Shown here: positions 1 through 8,692 of the stretch, in pieces
Numbering within the stretch: the stretch's first letter is position 1
Layout of the letters: each line of letters starts with the position of its first letter
Assembly (NCBI RefSeq): GCF_024054175.1
Contig: NZ_JAMXLA010000001.1
Location: 2,259,165-2,323,164, forward strand
Source: Flavobacterium sp. NRK1
Lineage (GTDB): Bacteria; Bacteroidota; Bacteroidia; Flavobacteriales; Flavobacteriaceae
Length of the DNA: 64,000 nucleotides
Direction of reading: 5' to 3'
Translations under genes and position numbers: made by a program
The notes under the pieces: generated by a model
What the model saw: the letters and a program-made list of their open reading frames with translations, nothing else
Databases searched by the model: none
What the model was told of the DNA's origin: nothing

Positions 1-630
1 GGCCGCATTATAGCTAAGGCCATTATCTGTACCGCTTACTTTTGAGGCTATTACACGCTCTTTTATTTTATCTGGGTGTTGAAAAGTAATATGCGATACC
101 GTTTCGGAAAGATAAATAATACCACTTCGTGTGGAGTCCAGCACTTCTCCCTCGGTATCTACCTTAATGCCCATTATTTTTTTGGGTACATTTTTTACCC
201 TGTACATTCCTTTAGAGTAAAAATCGGCTTCAAAGCGTCCGCTTTTTTCACCATTTTCCTGTCTGTGCTTTATAGCCTGTCTAATAATAGCATAGGCAGG
301 GTCTTCACTGTTGGATATGGTAAGCTCTTTCAGTTCATAATTTTCGTCAGCCAGCATAATATCAAGCAGGTGAGGAAATTTATCTATCCTGGCAGTTACG
401 GTTTTTGTTTTAAAACCAATAGACTGAAATACTATGGTATAATTACCGGGTGCTTTTATTGGCAATTCATATTGTCCGTCTTCATTGGCAGTAGTACCAA
501 TATAAGTGTTTTGTATAGTGATGCTCACAAAAGGAATACCCTGACCGTTACCCGAAGTTACTTTTCCTCTTATTTGGCTGTGCATAACTATACCTGATAA
601 AAGAAAAAGGGCTGTAAATAATTTTTGCAT
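1..630 (-). CDS. DUF5686 outer-membrane protein, N-terminal part (cut by window edge)
   Basis: An open minus-strand frame of 210 codons runs from the ATG at 630 to the window edge without a stop. It begins with a secretion signal (MQKLFTALFLLSGIV). A carboxypeptidase-regulatory-like (CarboxypepD_reg) beta-sandwich follows at about residues 20-100, then the start of the DUF5686 region (FEADFYSKGMYRVKN). It is closely similar, nearly line by line, to the 823-residue protein encoded just upstream at 714-3185. DUF5686 proteins are predicted outer-membrane beta-barrels of unknown function in Bacteroidota. The C-terminal barrel lies outside the window. An 83-bp gap separates it from the upstream paralog, so the two may be co-transcribed. 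The antisense 173-codon frame over this gene is a shadow. Confidence 0.85.
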   Translation of the reverse strand, partial: MQKLFTALFLLSGIVMHSQIRGKVTSGNGQGIPFVSITIQNTYIGTTANEDGQYELPIKAPGNYTIVFQSIGFKTKTVTARIDKFPHLLDIMLADENYELKELTISNSEDPAYAIIRQAIKHRQENGEKSGRFEADFYSKGMYRVKNVPKKIMGIKVDTEGEVLDSTRSGIIYLSETVSHITFQHPDKIKERVIASKVSGTDNGLSYNAA

Positions 631-713
631 GGTTTATAAAGTAGGTATATGCATGTCCGTATTGCGGAGATGCATAGTATAAGTTTTATTTAATATTAAT
701 TAAAGGTATTGTA

Positions 714-3185
714 TTAATCAAGAATACCAAGGAATTTAAGACCGAATACAACACCGTCTGTCTGGAAACCACCCTGATAAGCACGAACATAATCTATACG
801 CAGCATTCTAAATTTGCCAAAGCCAATATTGTCAAATCCGGCTGTAAATTCCATATAAGGTTTATATTCGGGAGTTGCAATTTGGTGATAACCTACAACC
901 AGGTTCCATTGCAATAGGTTAAGTACAGGTATTTTATTCATTATATAGCCTTTAAAGTTATGCTCGGCATGGGCTTCAAAGTAAGAATCGTTGGTGCTGT
1001 GGCTGTAATAAGGCAATAGATTAAATACATTAAGATAGGATTCGCCTGTACCCACATGCGTTTGGTTTCCATTAAAATGTTTAAAATCAGGGAAAGCAAT
1101 ACCATCAGCATTAAAAAATTTACCTGCTTTAAGATTAACGCCAAAGTCGCCTTTATTACCAAAAGAGGTATTATACGTAGATCGTACGGCTACAAAATCA
1201 TACTCATATTTTTTATCGCTGCCAGCAAAAGCCTTGTCATATTTAAAGGACAGGGTAGGGTAGTTGGTTCCTCTAACAGGTATTTTGCCATCTGGGCGGG
1301 TAATGTATTTCATACCAAAACGAACAGCTCCGCCAATACTGGCTTTATATAGGGTATGAGTGTCAAAAGGTGTTGAGGTATAGTTGTTAGGATCAAGCGG
1401 ATTATTCGATGTATAATCATGATCGTTCTTTATTAAAACCCAGTCGGCGTTGTTAAACAAAGCTTTTCTTCTAAGGTATTCCACACTGGCGTAAGCATTA
1501 AAACCTGTGGTAATTTCTTTGTTGTATTGCAGTCTTGCAAAGGTTTTATCATACAATTTCATATAATTGTCTTTAAAAAACAATGTGCTTACTGCATTTA
1601 CAATATCGCCTATTGGTTTTTCAGGATTAAACTGTTCTATAGTATTACCTCCCCATAAATAAAATGAACCTGAATTTTTGCTAAAGCTTTTCATGATCCA
1701 GCCATTAACACGCAGTCTGTCTTCTGCTAAGCCATAATTAAAACGGGCGCCTGCTGAGAAATATGAGTTTTTCTCTTCATTATTTTTAAAGAAAGACAGG
1801 GAAGAAGTAAGATTCCATCCTTGTACAGTATTGTACCCCGGAAGTTTTAATATACCATCATAATTAATATTGTATTTCTTGTCGGAGTTTTTATAGTTAT
1901 AGCCGCTTACAATATCAAAAATCCTAAACTTATTATTCTTTTTATCTATAGAATCTAAATAGGTTTTAGACTTATGCAGCGTTTGTATGCTGTCTTTTTT
2001 AGTATAATCGGTAACTTCTTCTTCCGTAAGCGGAATCGGTCTCATTGCATTCCAGTACAGAGAGTCTTTTTTGTTAGCCTCTTCTTCTATAAACACCACC
2101 TCTTTCCCAAAGGTTTTCTTCTCAAAACTATCGTGAAATACATAGTTGGTATATACATGGGTAAACTTACCAGTAAACTTAATACCGAAAGCTCCGGCTT
2201 TAAAATCAAATGTCTGAGAGTTTTTAGCCCATATTCTGTTGGTGCTGTTATAGCTAAAGTTTTGCTGTAGCTTAAGCGTTTCCAAAAAAGGCTGCTGCAT
2301 TCTGTAGCCTTTAATGTCAAGATCTATGGCATATATCGCCCAACTGCCATCTACAATATAAATATAGCCTTCAAATACAGGCTCTTTATCACGGCGGGGT
2401 ATAACTTTTATTTTATTAATCTGGTTATTGTTCTCGTCAAAAAAAGTACCCTCCATTTTAAAACGATAGTAATTAAAAGCACTGTTTGCAAGGGGCGACA
2501 CCATTTGTATATCAAACTCTACATAATTATCATAAAAGTTATAATAAGTACTTAAAGCAGTATTATAACTAAAACCATTGTCGTTTCCGCTAATTTTAGA
2601 AGCAACAATACGTTCCTTTAATTTATCGGGCTGTTCAAATGTTATGTGTGATACAGTTTCTGAAAGGTAAATAATACCGCTTCCGGTAGAATCAACCATG
2701 CCATCAGGGGCATCAACCTTTACACCCATTATTTTTTTAGGAAGGTCTTTCACTCTAAAAATACCCTTAGAGTAAAAATCGGCTTCAAAGCGTCCGGTCT
2801 TGGCTGAATTTTCTTTTTTATGGGCAATAGCCTGACGGATTACCTCATAAGCAGGATCTTCCGTATTAGAAATAGTAAGCTCTTTAAGCTCATAATTCTC
2901 ATCTGCCATTACGATATTAAGTACATGCGGAAAAGATTTTGCATCTACAGGTACTTTTTTGGTTTTATATCCTATAGACTGAAAAATAACGGTATACGTA
3001 CCTGGCTTTTTAACGTTAAGCTCATACTGGCCTAATTCATTAGATGTTGTGCCGTTATAGGTGTTTTCTATAGTAATACTTACAAAGGGTATTCCTTCAC
3101 CATTGGCTGAGGTTATGTTTCCCTTAATTTGGGAATAGGATACTACTCCTGTTAAAAAGAGTATAGCGGTTAATAATTTGTGCAT
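714..3185 (-). CDS. DUF5686 / carboxypeptidase-regulatory-like domain outer-membrane protein
   Basis: This 823-residue protein has a signal peptide (residues 1-19, ending SYSQ), a CarboxypepD_reg-like domain at about 20-105 and a long DUF5686 region at about 130-823. The C-terminal half is rich in alternating aromatic residues typical of an outer-membrane beta-barrel. Family members are annotated only by domain; a role in envelope biogenesis or transport is inference. It is the middle of three paralogs (1-630, 714-3185, 5082-7577). The three share blocks such as NPEKPIGDIVNAVSTLFF here and NPENPINKIVNSISTLFF in the third copy, as well as HFNGNQTHVG and YYSHSTNDSYFEAH. The start is set by the signal peptide. 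I see no convincing TAnnTTTG element immediately upstream. Confidence 0.88.
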   Translation of the reverse strand: MHKLLTAILFLTGVVSYSQIKGNITSANGEGIPFVSITIENTYNGTTSNELGQYELNVKKPGTYTVIFQSIGYKTKKVPVDAKSFPHVLNIVMADENYELKELTISNTEDPAYEVIRQAIAHKKENSAKTGRFEADFYSKGIFRVKDLPKKIMGVKVDAPDGMVDSTGSGIIYLSETVSHITFEQPDKLKERIVASKISGNDNGFSYNTALSTYYNFYDNYVEFDIQMVSPLANSAFNYYRFKMEGTFFDENNNQINKIKVIPRRDKEPVFEGYIYIVDGSWAIYAIDLDIKGYRMQQPFLETLKLQQNFSYNSTNRIWAKNSQTFDFKAGAFGIKFTGKFTHVYTNYVFHDSFEKKTFGKEVVFIEEEANKKDSLYWNAMRPIPLTEEEVTDYTKKDSIQTLHKSKTYLDSIDKKNNKFRIFDIVSGYNYKNSDKKYNINYDGILKLPGYNTVQGWNLTSSLSFFKNNEEKNSYFSAGARFNYGLAEDRLRVNGWIMKSFSKNSGSFYLWGGNTIEQFNPEKPIGDIVNAVSTLFFKDNYMKLYDKTFARLQYNKEITTGFNAYASVEYLRRKALFNNADWVLIKNDHDYTSNNPLDPNNYTSTPFDTHTLYKASIGGAVRFGMKYITRPDGKIPVRGTNYPTLSFKYDKAFAGSDKKYEYDFVAVRSTYNTSFGNKGDFGVNLKAGKFFNADGIAFPDFKHFNGNQTHVGTGESYLNVFNLLPYYSHSTNDSYFEAHAEHNFKGYIMNKIPVLNLLQWNLVVGYHQIATPEYKPYMEFTAGFDNIGFGKFRMLRIDYVRAYQGGFQTDGVVFGLKFLGILD

Positions 3186-3373
3186 TGGTTGGTTATAGTT
3201 AAGGTTATTGAGTACTAAATATAAGACGTATCCCGTCTTAAAATGGTTGCATCATGTGTAAAAAATTATAGCTACAGCAATAAATAACGCAATTGCATTT
3301 GTTTTCTTACAAATACTTCTTTTAAATAACAATAAGTAAAAAACTTTAACAAGAGATTGAAAGCAAAACCTTT

Positions 3374-3381
3374 TAAATTTG
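3374..3381 (+). promoter_or_regulatory. Possible -7 element (TAAATTTG) for the cytochrome b561-like gene
   Basis: TAAATTTG matches the flavobacterial -7 consensus TAnnTTTG and ends only 4 bases before the ATG at 3386. A start of transcription about 7 bases downstream would give a leaderless or nearly leaderless mRNA. The nearest TTG (3357-3359) is 14 bases upstream, shorter than the usual 17-23 spacer, so confidence is limited. Confidence 0.4.
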
Positions 3382-3385
3382 CGGC

Positions 3386-3964
3386 ATGAGAGAAAAACGA
3401 TTTAACCTTGCCAGCAGGCTTCTTCACTGGGCTATTACATTTACCTTTTTATATATTCTGTTAACGGTATTCCTTAGAATGGGATGGATGAATAAAGGAA
3501 GTGTGGGAACTATAATTCATGATAATCTTGCCGAGCAGAATGTTGTTATTACTAATGATGCCGCTGCCACTATAGGTAAAAAGGTACGCAGGCCTATGTG
3601 GGAAACGCATATTATAGCCGGTTATATAATGGTTGGGTTGTTCGTGCTGCGCATTATATTAACCTGGGTACAGGGAATGGGTTTTGCTAATCCGTTAAAA
3701 AAAGGCATATCGCAATATGATAAATTTAAGTCGTGGGTATATATTGTTTTTTATCTGTTGCTTGGCGCAGCCCTCTTTACAGGTATGATGAAAGAACTTG
3801 GACCCCGAAGCATTGGGCATATTATGGAAGATATACACGTACAGTCACTCTATTTTGCCATTCCTTTTATTGTACTGCATACTTTTGGTGTACTTATTGC
3901 CGATGCTGGTAAAGAAAGAGGAATTATCTCTAAAATAATTAGTGGGGACAGACCTATAGAATAA
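3386..3964 (+). CDS. Cytochrome b/b6 (b561-like) membrane protein
   Basis: This 192-residue protein has four hydrophobic segments (about 12-32, 76-96, 116-134 and 152-172). Histidines H14, H75, H151 and H165 lie in or beside the helices and are candidates for binding two b-type haems. The N-terminal pattern RLLHW is typical of the cytochrome b561 / Ni-Fe hydrogenase cytochrome b superfamily (PF01292). Such proteins move electrons between membrane quinones and a partner. No dehydrogenase or hydrogenase subunit lies next to it, so the partner is unknown. It sits on the plus strand between two minus-strand DUF5686 genes. H45 and the 45-70 loop probably face one side of the membrane. The family call is fairly sure; the exact substrate is not. 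Confidence 0.82.
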   Translation: MREKRFNLASRLLHWAITFTFLYILLTVFLRMGWMNKGSVGTIIHDNLAEQNVVITNDAAATIGKKVRRPMWETHIIAGYIMVGLFVLRIILTWVQGMGFANPLKKGISQYDKFKSWVYIVFYLLLGAALFTGMMKELGPRSIGHIMEDIHVQSLYFAIPFIVLHTFGVLIADAGKERGIISKIISGDRPIE

Positions 3965-4024
3965 CATTCTTACTTTTATGTTCTATTGCGTATTTAGGTT
4001 ATCTTTGAATAAATATGAATTACC

Positions 4025-4783
4025 ATGACCACAATACAGGATCTTAGGCTTGCTGTTTTAATTGATGCCGATAATGTACCTTATGCTAATGTAAAGGAGA
4101 TGTTTGAGGAAATAGCCAAATATGGTACGCCTACTTTTAAGCGTATTTATGCCGACTGGACCAAACCAACCGTATCAGGATGGAAAAAAGTACTGCTTGA
4201 AAATGCTATTACTCCTATACAGCAGTACAGCTATTCTACAGGTAAAAACGCTACCGACAGCGCTATGATAATAGATGCTATGGATATACTATATACAGGT
4301 AAAGTAGATGGTTTTTGCATAGTTTCGTCTGATAGTGATTTTACAAGACTTGCCACCCGGCTTAGGGAAGCAGGTATGAAGGTAATAGGTATAGGCGAGA
4401 AAAAAACACTGGTTCCTTTCATTTCGGCTTGCGATAAGTTTATTTACATAGAAATTTTAGGTGGCGGAAAATCGGATACAGATCATGAAGATGATGCTAA
4501 AGAAGAGAAGGCAGCACCTGTACAAAAAGAGACTATAAGCAAGGTAGATCCGGGGTTTATAAAGTTACTAAGCCGAAGTATTAACGATGTTGCCGATGAA
4601 AACGGTTGGGCATTTTTGGGTGAACTGGGTAATTTAATACTTAAAAAACGACCTGATTTTGACCCCCGCAACTACGGATTTACCAAAATGCTGGCACTTA
4701 TAAAAAGTATAAACCGTTTTGAGGTTGATGAGAGAAGTACAGGAAAAAGCAAGATTAAACACGTATTTGTAAAAAATAAATAA
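4025..4783 (+). CDS. NYN (PIN-like) nuclease-domain protein with C-terminal OST-HTH/LOTUS domain
   Basis: This 252-residue protein has an N-terminal NYN domain at about residues 8-145, a PIN-like RNase fold. Acidic residues stand where the metal-binding site is expected: D14 and D16 in VLIDADNVP, D78, D84, and D103/D105 in SSDSDF. A charged linker (about 148-172) leads to an OST-HTH/LOTUS domain at about 175-245, a small winged-helix fold associated with RNA binding. NYN-LOTUS proteins occur widely in bacteria and are thought to cut or bind structured RNA, but few have defined targets. A TATCTTTG element at 4000-4007 is a plausible -7 box. Only 14 bases separate it from the next gene, which suggests an operon. 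Confidence 0.88.
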   Translation: MTTIQDLRLAVLIDADNVPYANVKEMFEEIAKYGTPTFKRIYADWTKPTVSGWKKVLLENAITPIQQYSYSTGKNATDSAMIIDAMDILYTGKVDGFCIVSSDSDFTRLATRLREAGMKVIGIGEKKTLVPFISACDKFIYIEILGGGKSDTDHEDDAKEEKAAPVQKETISKVDPGFIKLLSRSINDVADENGWAFLGELGNLILKKRPDFDPRNYGFTKMLALIKSINRFEVDERSTGKSKIKHVFVKNK

Positions 4784-4797
4784 TTACTGCATTACAA

Positions 4798-5061
4798 ATG
4801 AAAAAGCTCACCGAAGCAGTATTGCAAAAAGATACTACGGTAAACAAAATACAATTTGATAAAGAATGGTTCTATTCTGTAGAAGATCTTGAAGATTATC
4901 TTAAAGAAGACCTTACAGGTATAGAAGCCGTAACACTTCCGTTAGATTTTGACGGTGTAAAATATCCCATAAAATGTACTACATGGGAAGACCTGGGACG
5001 TTTTTTACAAAAAGATCCTGTAGAAGGTTTTAGAGGTAGTGTTTTAAGAAAGAAGAAATAG
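4798..5061 (+). CDS. Small conserved-looking protein downstream of the NYN-LOTUS gene
   Basis: This 87-residue protein is not firmly recognised. It is acidic in the middle and basic at the end (RKKK), with no signal peptide or membrane segment. The segment NKIQFDKEWFYSVEDLEDYL, followed by a tryptophan-containing WEDLGRFL, loosely resembles the N-terminal half of BRO/antirepressor-type domains, but the likeness is weak and no catalytic motif is visible. It follows the NYN-LOTUS gene by 14 bases on the same strand, so the two are probably translated from one mRNA. The stop codon lies inside a hairpin shared with the convergent DUF5686 gene. Function unknown. Confidence 0.75.
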   Translation: MKKLTEAVLQKDTTVNKIQFDKEWFYSVEDLEDYLKEDLTGIEAVTLPLDFDGVKYPIKCTTWEDLGRFLQKDPVEGFRGSVLRKKK

Positions 5062-5086
5062 CATCTCTTTAAGAGTAGATGCTATT
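5057..5086. terminator. Convergent hairpin overlapping both stop codons
   Basis: AATAGCATCT (5057-5066) pairs with AGATGCTATT (5077-5086) around a 10-base loop. The stem contains the stop codon of the plus-strand small protein (5059-5061) and that of the minus-strand DUF5686 gene (5082-5084). A strong U-run is missing on both strands, so it may act as an RNA 3'-end block rather than a classical terminator. Confidence 0.5.
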
Positions 5087-7577
5087 CAAGTATATCCAAA
5101 AACGTTAAGCCAAAAACTACTCCATCGGTTACAAAGCCGCTTTCATAGGCACGCACATAGTCTATCCTCAAAAAGCGTGCTTTGCCCCAGCCTACATTGT
5201 CCAGTCCTGCAGTAAACTCCATATATGGGCTGCGATTAGGTATTGCAAGTAAATGATAACCTGCAACAAAATAATAGTTAAGCTTATTTATCAGCGGAAT
5301 AGAATTGGCTAAAAATCCCTGAAAATTATGCTCCATATGGGCTTCAAAATAGCTGTCGTTGGTGCTGTGGGAATAATAAGGCAGCAAATTAAAAACATTT
5401 AAATAACGTTCTGATTTACCAACATGAGTTTGGTTTCCATTAAAATGTTTATAGTCAGTAAAAGCAATGTTGTCAGAATTAAAGAATTTCCCAACCCTGA
5501 AGCTCGTGCCTAACTCTCCTTTATTACCAAGTGTAATATCATAATTCACTTTTGCCGATACGTGATCAAAATTATAATCGCTTATACTTGATTCAAACCC
5601 TTTTTCATACTTAACATATAATAGAGGGTATTTTTCATTGCTTATAGTTTGTCTGCCGTCAGGTCGGGTTCTGTATTTTTGCCCAAAACTTATGCGCGCA
5701 GCTATAGAAGTTTTAAACATGTGGTGCTTTTCAAAAGCATGTAGATCGTTATTGTATTGTGTCGCGGGATCATACAATAACAACGGATTGTTTGATGTAT
5801 AAGGTTTGTACAAATTTTTAAGGGTAGAAAAAGTAGTGTTATTAACGAGGGGACGTTTTTCGGTATATTCTGCCGTACCATACAGGTATATACCGTTTAT
5901 TACTTCTTCCTCATAACTAAGGCGTAAAAAACTATTATTATACAGCTTCATATAATTATCCCTGAAAAATAACGTGCTTATACTGTTTACAATTTTATTA
6001 ATTGGGTTTTCAGGATTAAACTGTTCAATACTTGCACCTCCTTTTAGGGTTACTATCCTCTTAGAAAAATTATTGAATTTATGCGAAATAGTTCCTGTAG
6101 CCCTAAAGCGTTTTTCCGCAAATCCGTAGCTTAGATCTGTTCCAAAAGTTGTGTATTCTGTTTTGTTGGCGTTATACTGAGTAAAATAAAATCCGGGTGA
6201 AAGATGGTATGCCTGAACAGAGTTAAAGGCAAGCCTTCGTATTATTCCTGTGTAGCTTATCTCCCAGTTTTTATAAGAGTTATGATAGGTGTATCCAACA
6301 GGTATTGAAGTCCATTTGAATTTATTTCGAGCTTTATCAAAAGCTTTCATATATTCTTTAGTGTTTCTTATTTCCTGAAGACTGTCTTTCCGGCTGTAAT
6401 CTTTTATTTCTTCCTGTGTTAATGGTATTGGGCGGTTGTTTTTCCAGTAAGAATCAGTTTTTTTATTGGCATCGTTTTCAAAACGCTGTATCTCGGCAGT
6501 AAAAGTTTTGTCTTCAAATTCCGGATTAATTATGAAATTACTGTACACGTAAGAAAATTTTCCCTCTAAGCTTATACCAAAAAGGCTTGCATCAAAACTA
6601 AGTACCTGAGTGTTTTTTGTCCATAAATGCTCTTTGGCATTATAACCAAAATACTGTCTTATATTAAGGGTATTTAGCAATTCCTGTTCAATCTGGCTGC
6701 CTTTAATATTCAAATCTACAGAATAAAGCTGCCATGTACCATCAATGATATAGATATAACCATTAAAAGCGGGTTCCTTTTCCCTTTTTGATGTTACCTT
6801 TATTTTATTAATAAGTGTATTATCAGGGGTGTAAAAAGTACTTTCTAAATGGTAGATGTAATAGTTAAAACCATTATCAGCAATAGGGGAGACAGCATTT
6901 ACCTCAAAGGCAAGGTAATTATCATAAAAATCGAAATCGGCGGCTTCTGCATTATTAAAGCTAAAACCACTATTATTTCCACTTACTTTAGAAGCTATAA
7001 CCCGCTCATTTATTTTGTTAGGTTTCTCATGTTTGACTTTTGATACTGTTTCCGACAGATAAATTATTCCGTCACCGTTACTATTCAGTGATGCGCCCAA
7101 ATCACCTATTTTTTGCCCCAGTATTTTATCAGGTACATTTTTTAGTTTTATTACACCCCGTGAATAAAAATCGGCTTCAAACCCTGATATTTTATTACCA
7201 TTGAGATCTCTGTTTTTTATTGCATTACCTATAATTATATCGGCAGGATTTTCTGTATTTGATATAACCACTTCATTAAGCATAAACTGTTCTTCTTCAA
7301 GAGTAACATTAAGTATGTGCGGAAATGAGGTGATATCTACTGTTACTTCACGGGTTTTGTAACCAATAGACTGAAATATAAGTGTAAAAAGCCCTTTTTT
7401 ATTGATGTTTATAGTATAGCTTCCATCTTCATTAGAAGAGGTGCCGTTATACGTATTGGCAACAACTATGCTTGCAAATGGAATGGGTTCGCCACTCTTT
7501 GTTTTTACCCATCCTTTTACCTGCGCTAAAGCCGGTATTCCGATAAGGAGGAAAAATAATAAAATGGCTTTTTTCAT
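5082..7577 (-). CDS. DUF5686 / carboxypeptidase-regulatory-like domain outer-membrane protein (third paralog)
   Basis: This 831-residue protein has a signal peptide (1-18, ending PALAQ), a CarboxypepD_reg-like domain at about 19-105 and a DUF5686 beta-barrel region to the C-terminus. It ends with a pattern shared with the 714-3185 protein (LRIDYVRAY, TDGVVFGL). The similarity runs over the full length, so the two arose by duplication, but this copy has diverged more than the first two have from each other. It starts only 7 bases after the aroQ stop, so it is likely co-transcribed behind aroQ. That arrangement says little about function because aroQ is a housekeeping gene. Confidence 0.88.
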   Translation of the reverse strand: MKKAILLFFLLIGIPALAQVKGWVKTKSGEPIPFASIVVANTYNGTSSNEDGSYTININKKGLFTLIFQSIGYKTREVTVDITSFPHILNVTLEEEQFMLNEVVISNTENPADIIIGNAIKNRDLNGNKISGFEADFYSRGVIKLKNVPDKILGQKIGDLGASLNSNGDGIIYLSETVSKVKHEKPNKINERVIASKVSGNNSGFSFNNAEAADFDFYDNYLAFEVNAVSPIADNGFNYYIYHLESTFYTPDNTLINKIKVTSKREKEPAFNGYIYIIDGTWQLYSVDLNIKGSQIEQELLNTLNIRQYFGYNAKEHLWTKNTQVLSFDASLFGISLEGKFSYVYSNFIINPEFEDKTFTAEIQRFENDANKKTDSYWKNNRPIPLTQEEIKDYSRKDSLQEIRNTKEYMKAFDKARNKFKWTSIPVGYTYHNSYKNWEISYTGIIRRLAFNSVQAYHLSPGFYFTQYNANKTEYTTFGTDLSYGFAEKRFRATGTISHKFNNFSKRIVTLKGGASIEQFNPENPINKIVNSISTLFFRDNYMKLYNNSFLRLSYEEEVINGIYLYGTAEYTEKRPLVNNTTFSTLKNLYKPYTSNNPLLLYDPATQYNNDLHAFEKHHMFKTSIAARISFGQKYRTRPDGRQTISNEKYPLLYVKYEKGFESSISDYNFDHVSAKVNYDITLGNKGELGTSFRVGKFFNSDNIAFTDYKHFNGNQTHVGKSERYLNVFNLLPYYSHSTNDSYFEAHMEHNFQGFLANSIPLINKLNYYFVAGYHLLAIPNRSPYMEFTAGLDNVGWGKARFLRIDYVRAYESGFVTDGVVFGLTFLDILE

Positions 7578-7584
7578 ATATAAT

Positions 7585-8001
7585 TTATGGTAAAAATGAT
7601 TGTATAGCCAGTTCGTAACTCCTTAAGCCAAAGCCTATAATTACACCTGCAGCAACAGGAGAAAGATAGGACTTGTGCCTGAAACTTTCGCGTGAAAAAG
7701 TATTGGAAATATGTACTTCAATAACAGGAGTAGTTATTGCCTTTACGGCATCTGCAATGCCTATAGAAGTATGTGTATATGCACCTGCATTAAGTATAAT
7801 TCCATTATAAGTAAAACCAATATCCTGAATTTTGGTAATAATTTCACCCTCAATATTACTTTGATAATATTCCAGCTTTATACCTGTAAATTTCTGCTGT
7901 AATTCTATAAGATAGTCTTCAAAAGAACGACCGCCATATATTTCAGGTTCACGGGTTCCCAGTAAGTTAAGGTTGGGCCCATTTATTATCATGATCTTCA
8001 T
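7585..8001 (-). CDS. aroQ: 3-dehydroquinate dehydratase, type II
   Basis: This enzyme converts 3-dehydroquinate to 3-dehydroshikimate in the shikimate pathway to aromatic amino acids; type II enzymes are cytosolic dodecamers. The 138-residue product starts with the family signature MKIMIINGPNLNLLG. The catalytic tyrosine is Y22, and the histidine motifs GAYTHTS and EVHISN are present. I chose the ATG at 8001. A start 36 bases further up (8037) is possible but adds a non-homologous stretch (MLPYNYFYKKHL) before the conserved first strand. In many flavobacteria aroQ lies near xerD; here four beta-barrel genes separate them. It is followed after 7 bases by a DUF5686 gene. Confidence 0.95.
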   Translation of the reverse strand: MKIMIINGPNLNLLGTREPEIYGGRSFEDYLIELQQKFTGIKLEYYQSNIEGEIITKIQDIGFTYNGIILNAGAYTHTSIGIADAVKAITTPVIEVHISNTFSRESFRHKSYLSPVAAGVIIGFGLRSYELAIQSFLP

Positions 8002-8077
8002 AAGGTGTTTTTTGTAAAAGTAATTATAAGGCAACAAGTGTGTATATGGTTTAATATTATTTTTAACATTTAAGGAT

Positions 8078-8118
8078 ATAAAAAAACCGGCTTGACCATA
8101 AAAGACAAACCGGCTTTG
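8078..8118 (-). terminator. Rho-independent terminator of the 8135-8692 beta-barrel gene
   Basis: Read on the minus strand, AAGCCGGTTTG and CAAGCCGGTTT pair with two G-U wobbles around an 11-base loop and are followed at once by a run of T. On the plus strand the wobbles become mismatches and no T-run follows, so it is directional toward the minus strand. Confidence 0.7.
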
Positions 8119-8134
8119 TTATTATTAGCTCTTT

Positions 8135-8692
8135 TTAAAAAAAGTATCCTACAGATAATTGAAATACATTGTTTTTAACATCAAAATTTCCTTCGCCGTC
8201 GTTAACATTGCTTAAACCAACATTATAACGTGCCTGCGCAAAAAGGCCTGCAATAATTTTAAGTTCTACACCTCCTGAAGCAGCAAGGTCAAATTTCTTA
8301 GTTTCAAAAATGTCGTCGGCATCATTTACAAGAAAAGAGAATTGGGGACCTGCAGTTATACTAAGCCTGTCTGGTAATACATAAAATTTAGCAAGAACAG
8401 GTACTGCGATATAATCAAGATTGATGTCTTTTGTTACAGCTACAACGCCGCCATCATCATAAGTTGACTTACCGCCCTGAGAAGAGAATAACCCTTCTGC
8501 CTGAACAGAAAACATTGGAACAATGTTAAGTTCAAGAACTGCACCTGCATGGAAATTTGTTATTCCGTCAGAATCAATGTCTCCCGAAAAGTTAGCAAAG
8601 TTAGCTCCGGCTTTAACACCAAAATTTATGCCCTGTGCCTGCATTGCAAAGCTTCCCGCCAGCGCAGCAAATAAAAAAATGATCTTTTTCAT
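8135..8692 (-). CDS. Small outer-membrane beta-barrel protein (porin family)
   Basis: This 185-residue protein has a clear signal peptide (about 1-19, MKKIIFLFAALAGSFAMQAQ). About eight predicted amphipathic strands end in an aromatic residue (LSVGYFF). The mature start GINFGVKAGANFANFSGD is the signature of the Bacteroidota porin-family beta-barrel domain (PF13568-like). Such proteins are OmpA/OmpX-sized outer-membrane barrels of unclear function. It is one of four small barrels between aroQ and xerD. A TACTTTTG on the minus strand at 8756-8763 is a likely -7 element, giving a leader of roughly 55 bases. Confidence 0.88.
   Translation of the reverse strand: MKKIIFLFAALAGSFAMQAQGINFGVKAGANFANFSGDIDSDGITNFHAGAVLELNIVPMFSVQAEGLFSSQGGKSTYDDGGVVAVTKDINLDYIAVPVLAKFYVLPDRLSITAGPQFSFLVNDADDIFETKKFDLAASGGVELKIIAGLFAQARYNVGLSNVNDGEGNFDVKNNVFQLSVGYFF

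Noticed and set aside
76-597. 173-codon plus-strand frame near the window start
   Set aside because: It is antisense to the N-terminal part of a DUF5686 gene on the minus strand that has a signal peptide and matches the neighbouring paralog over its whole length.
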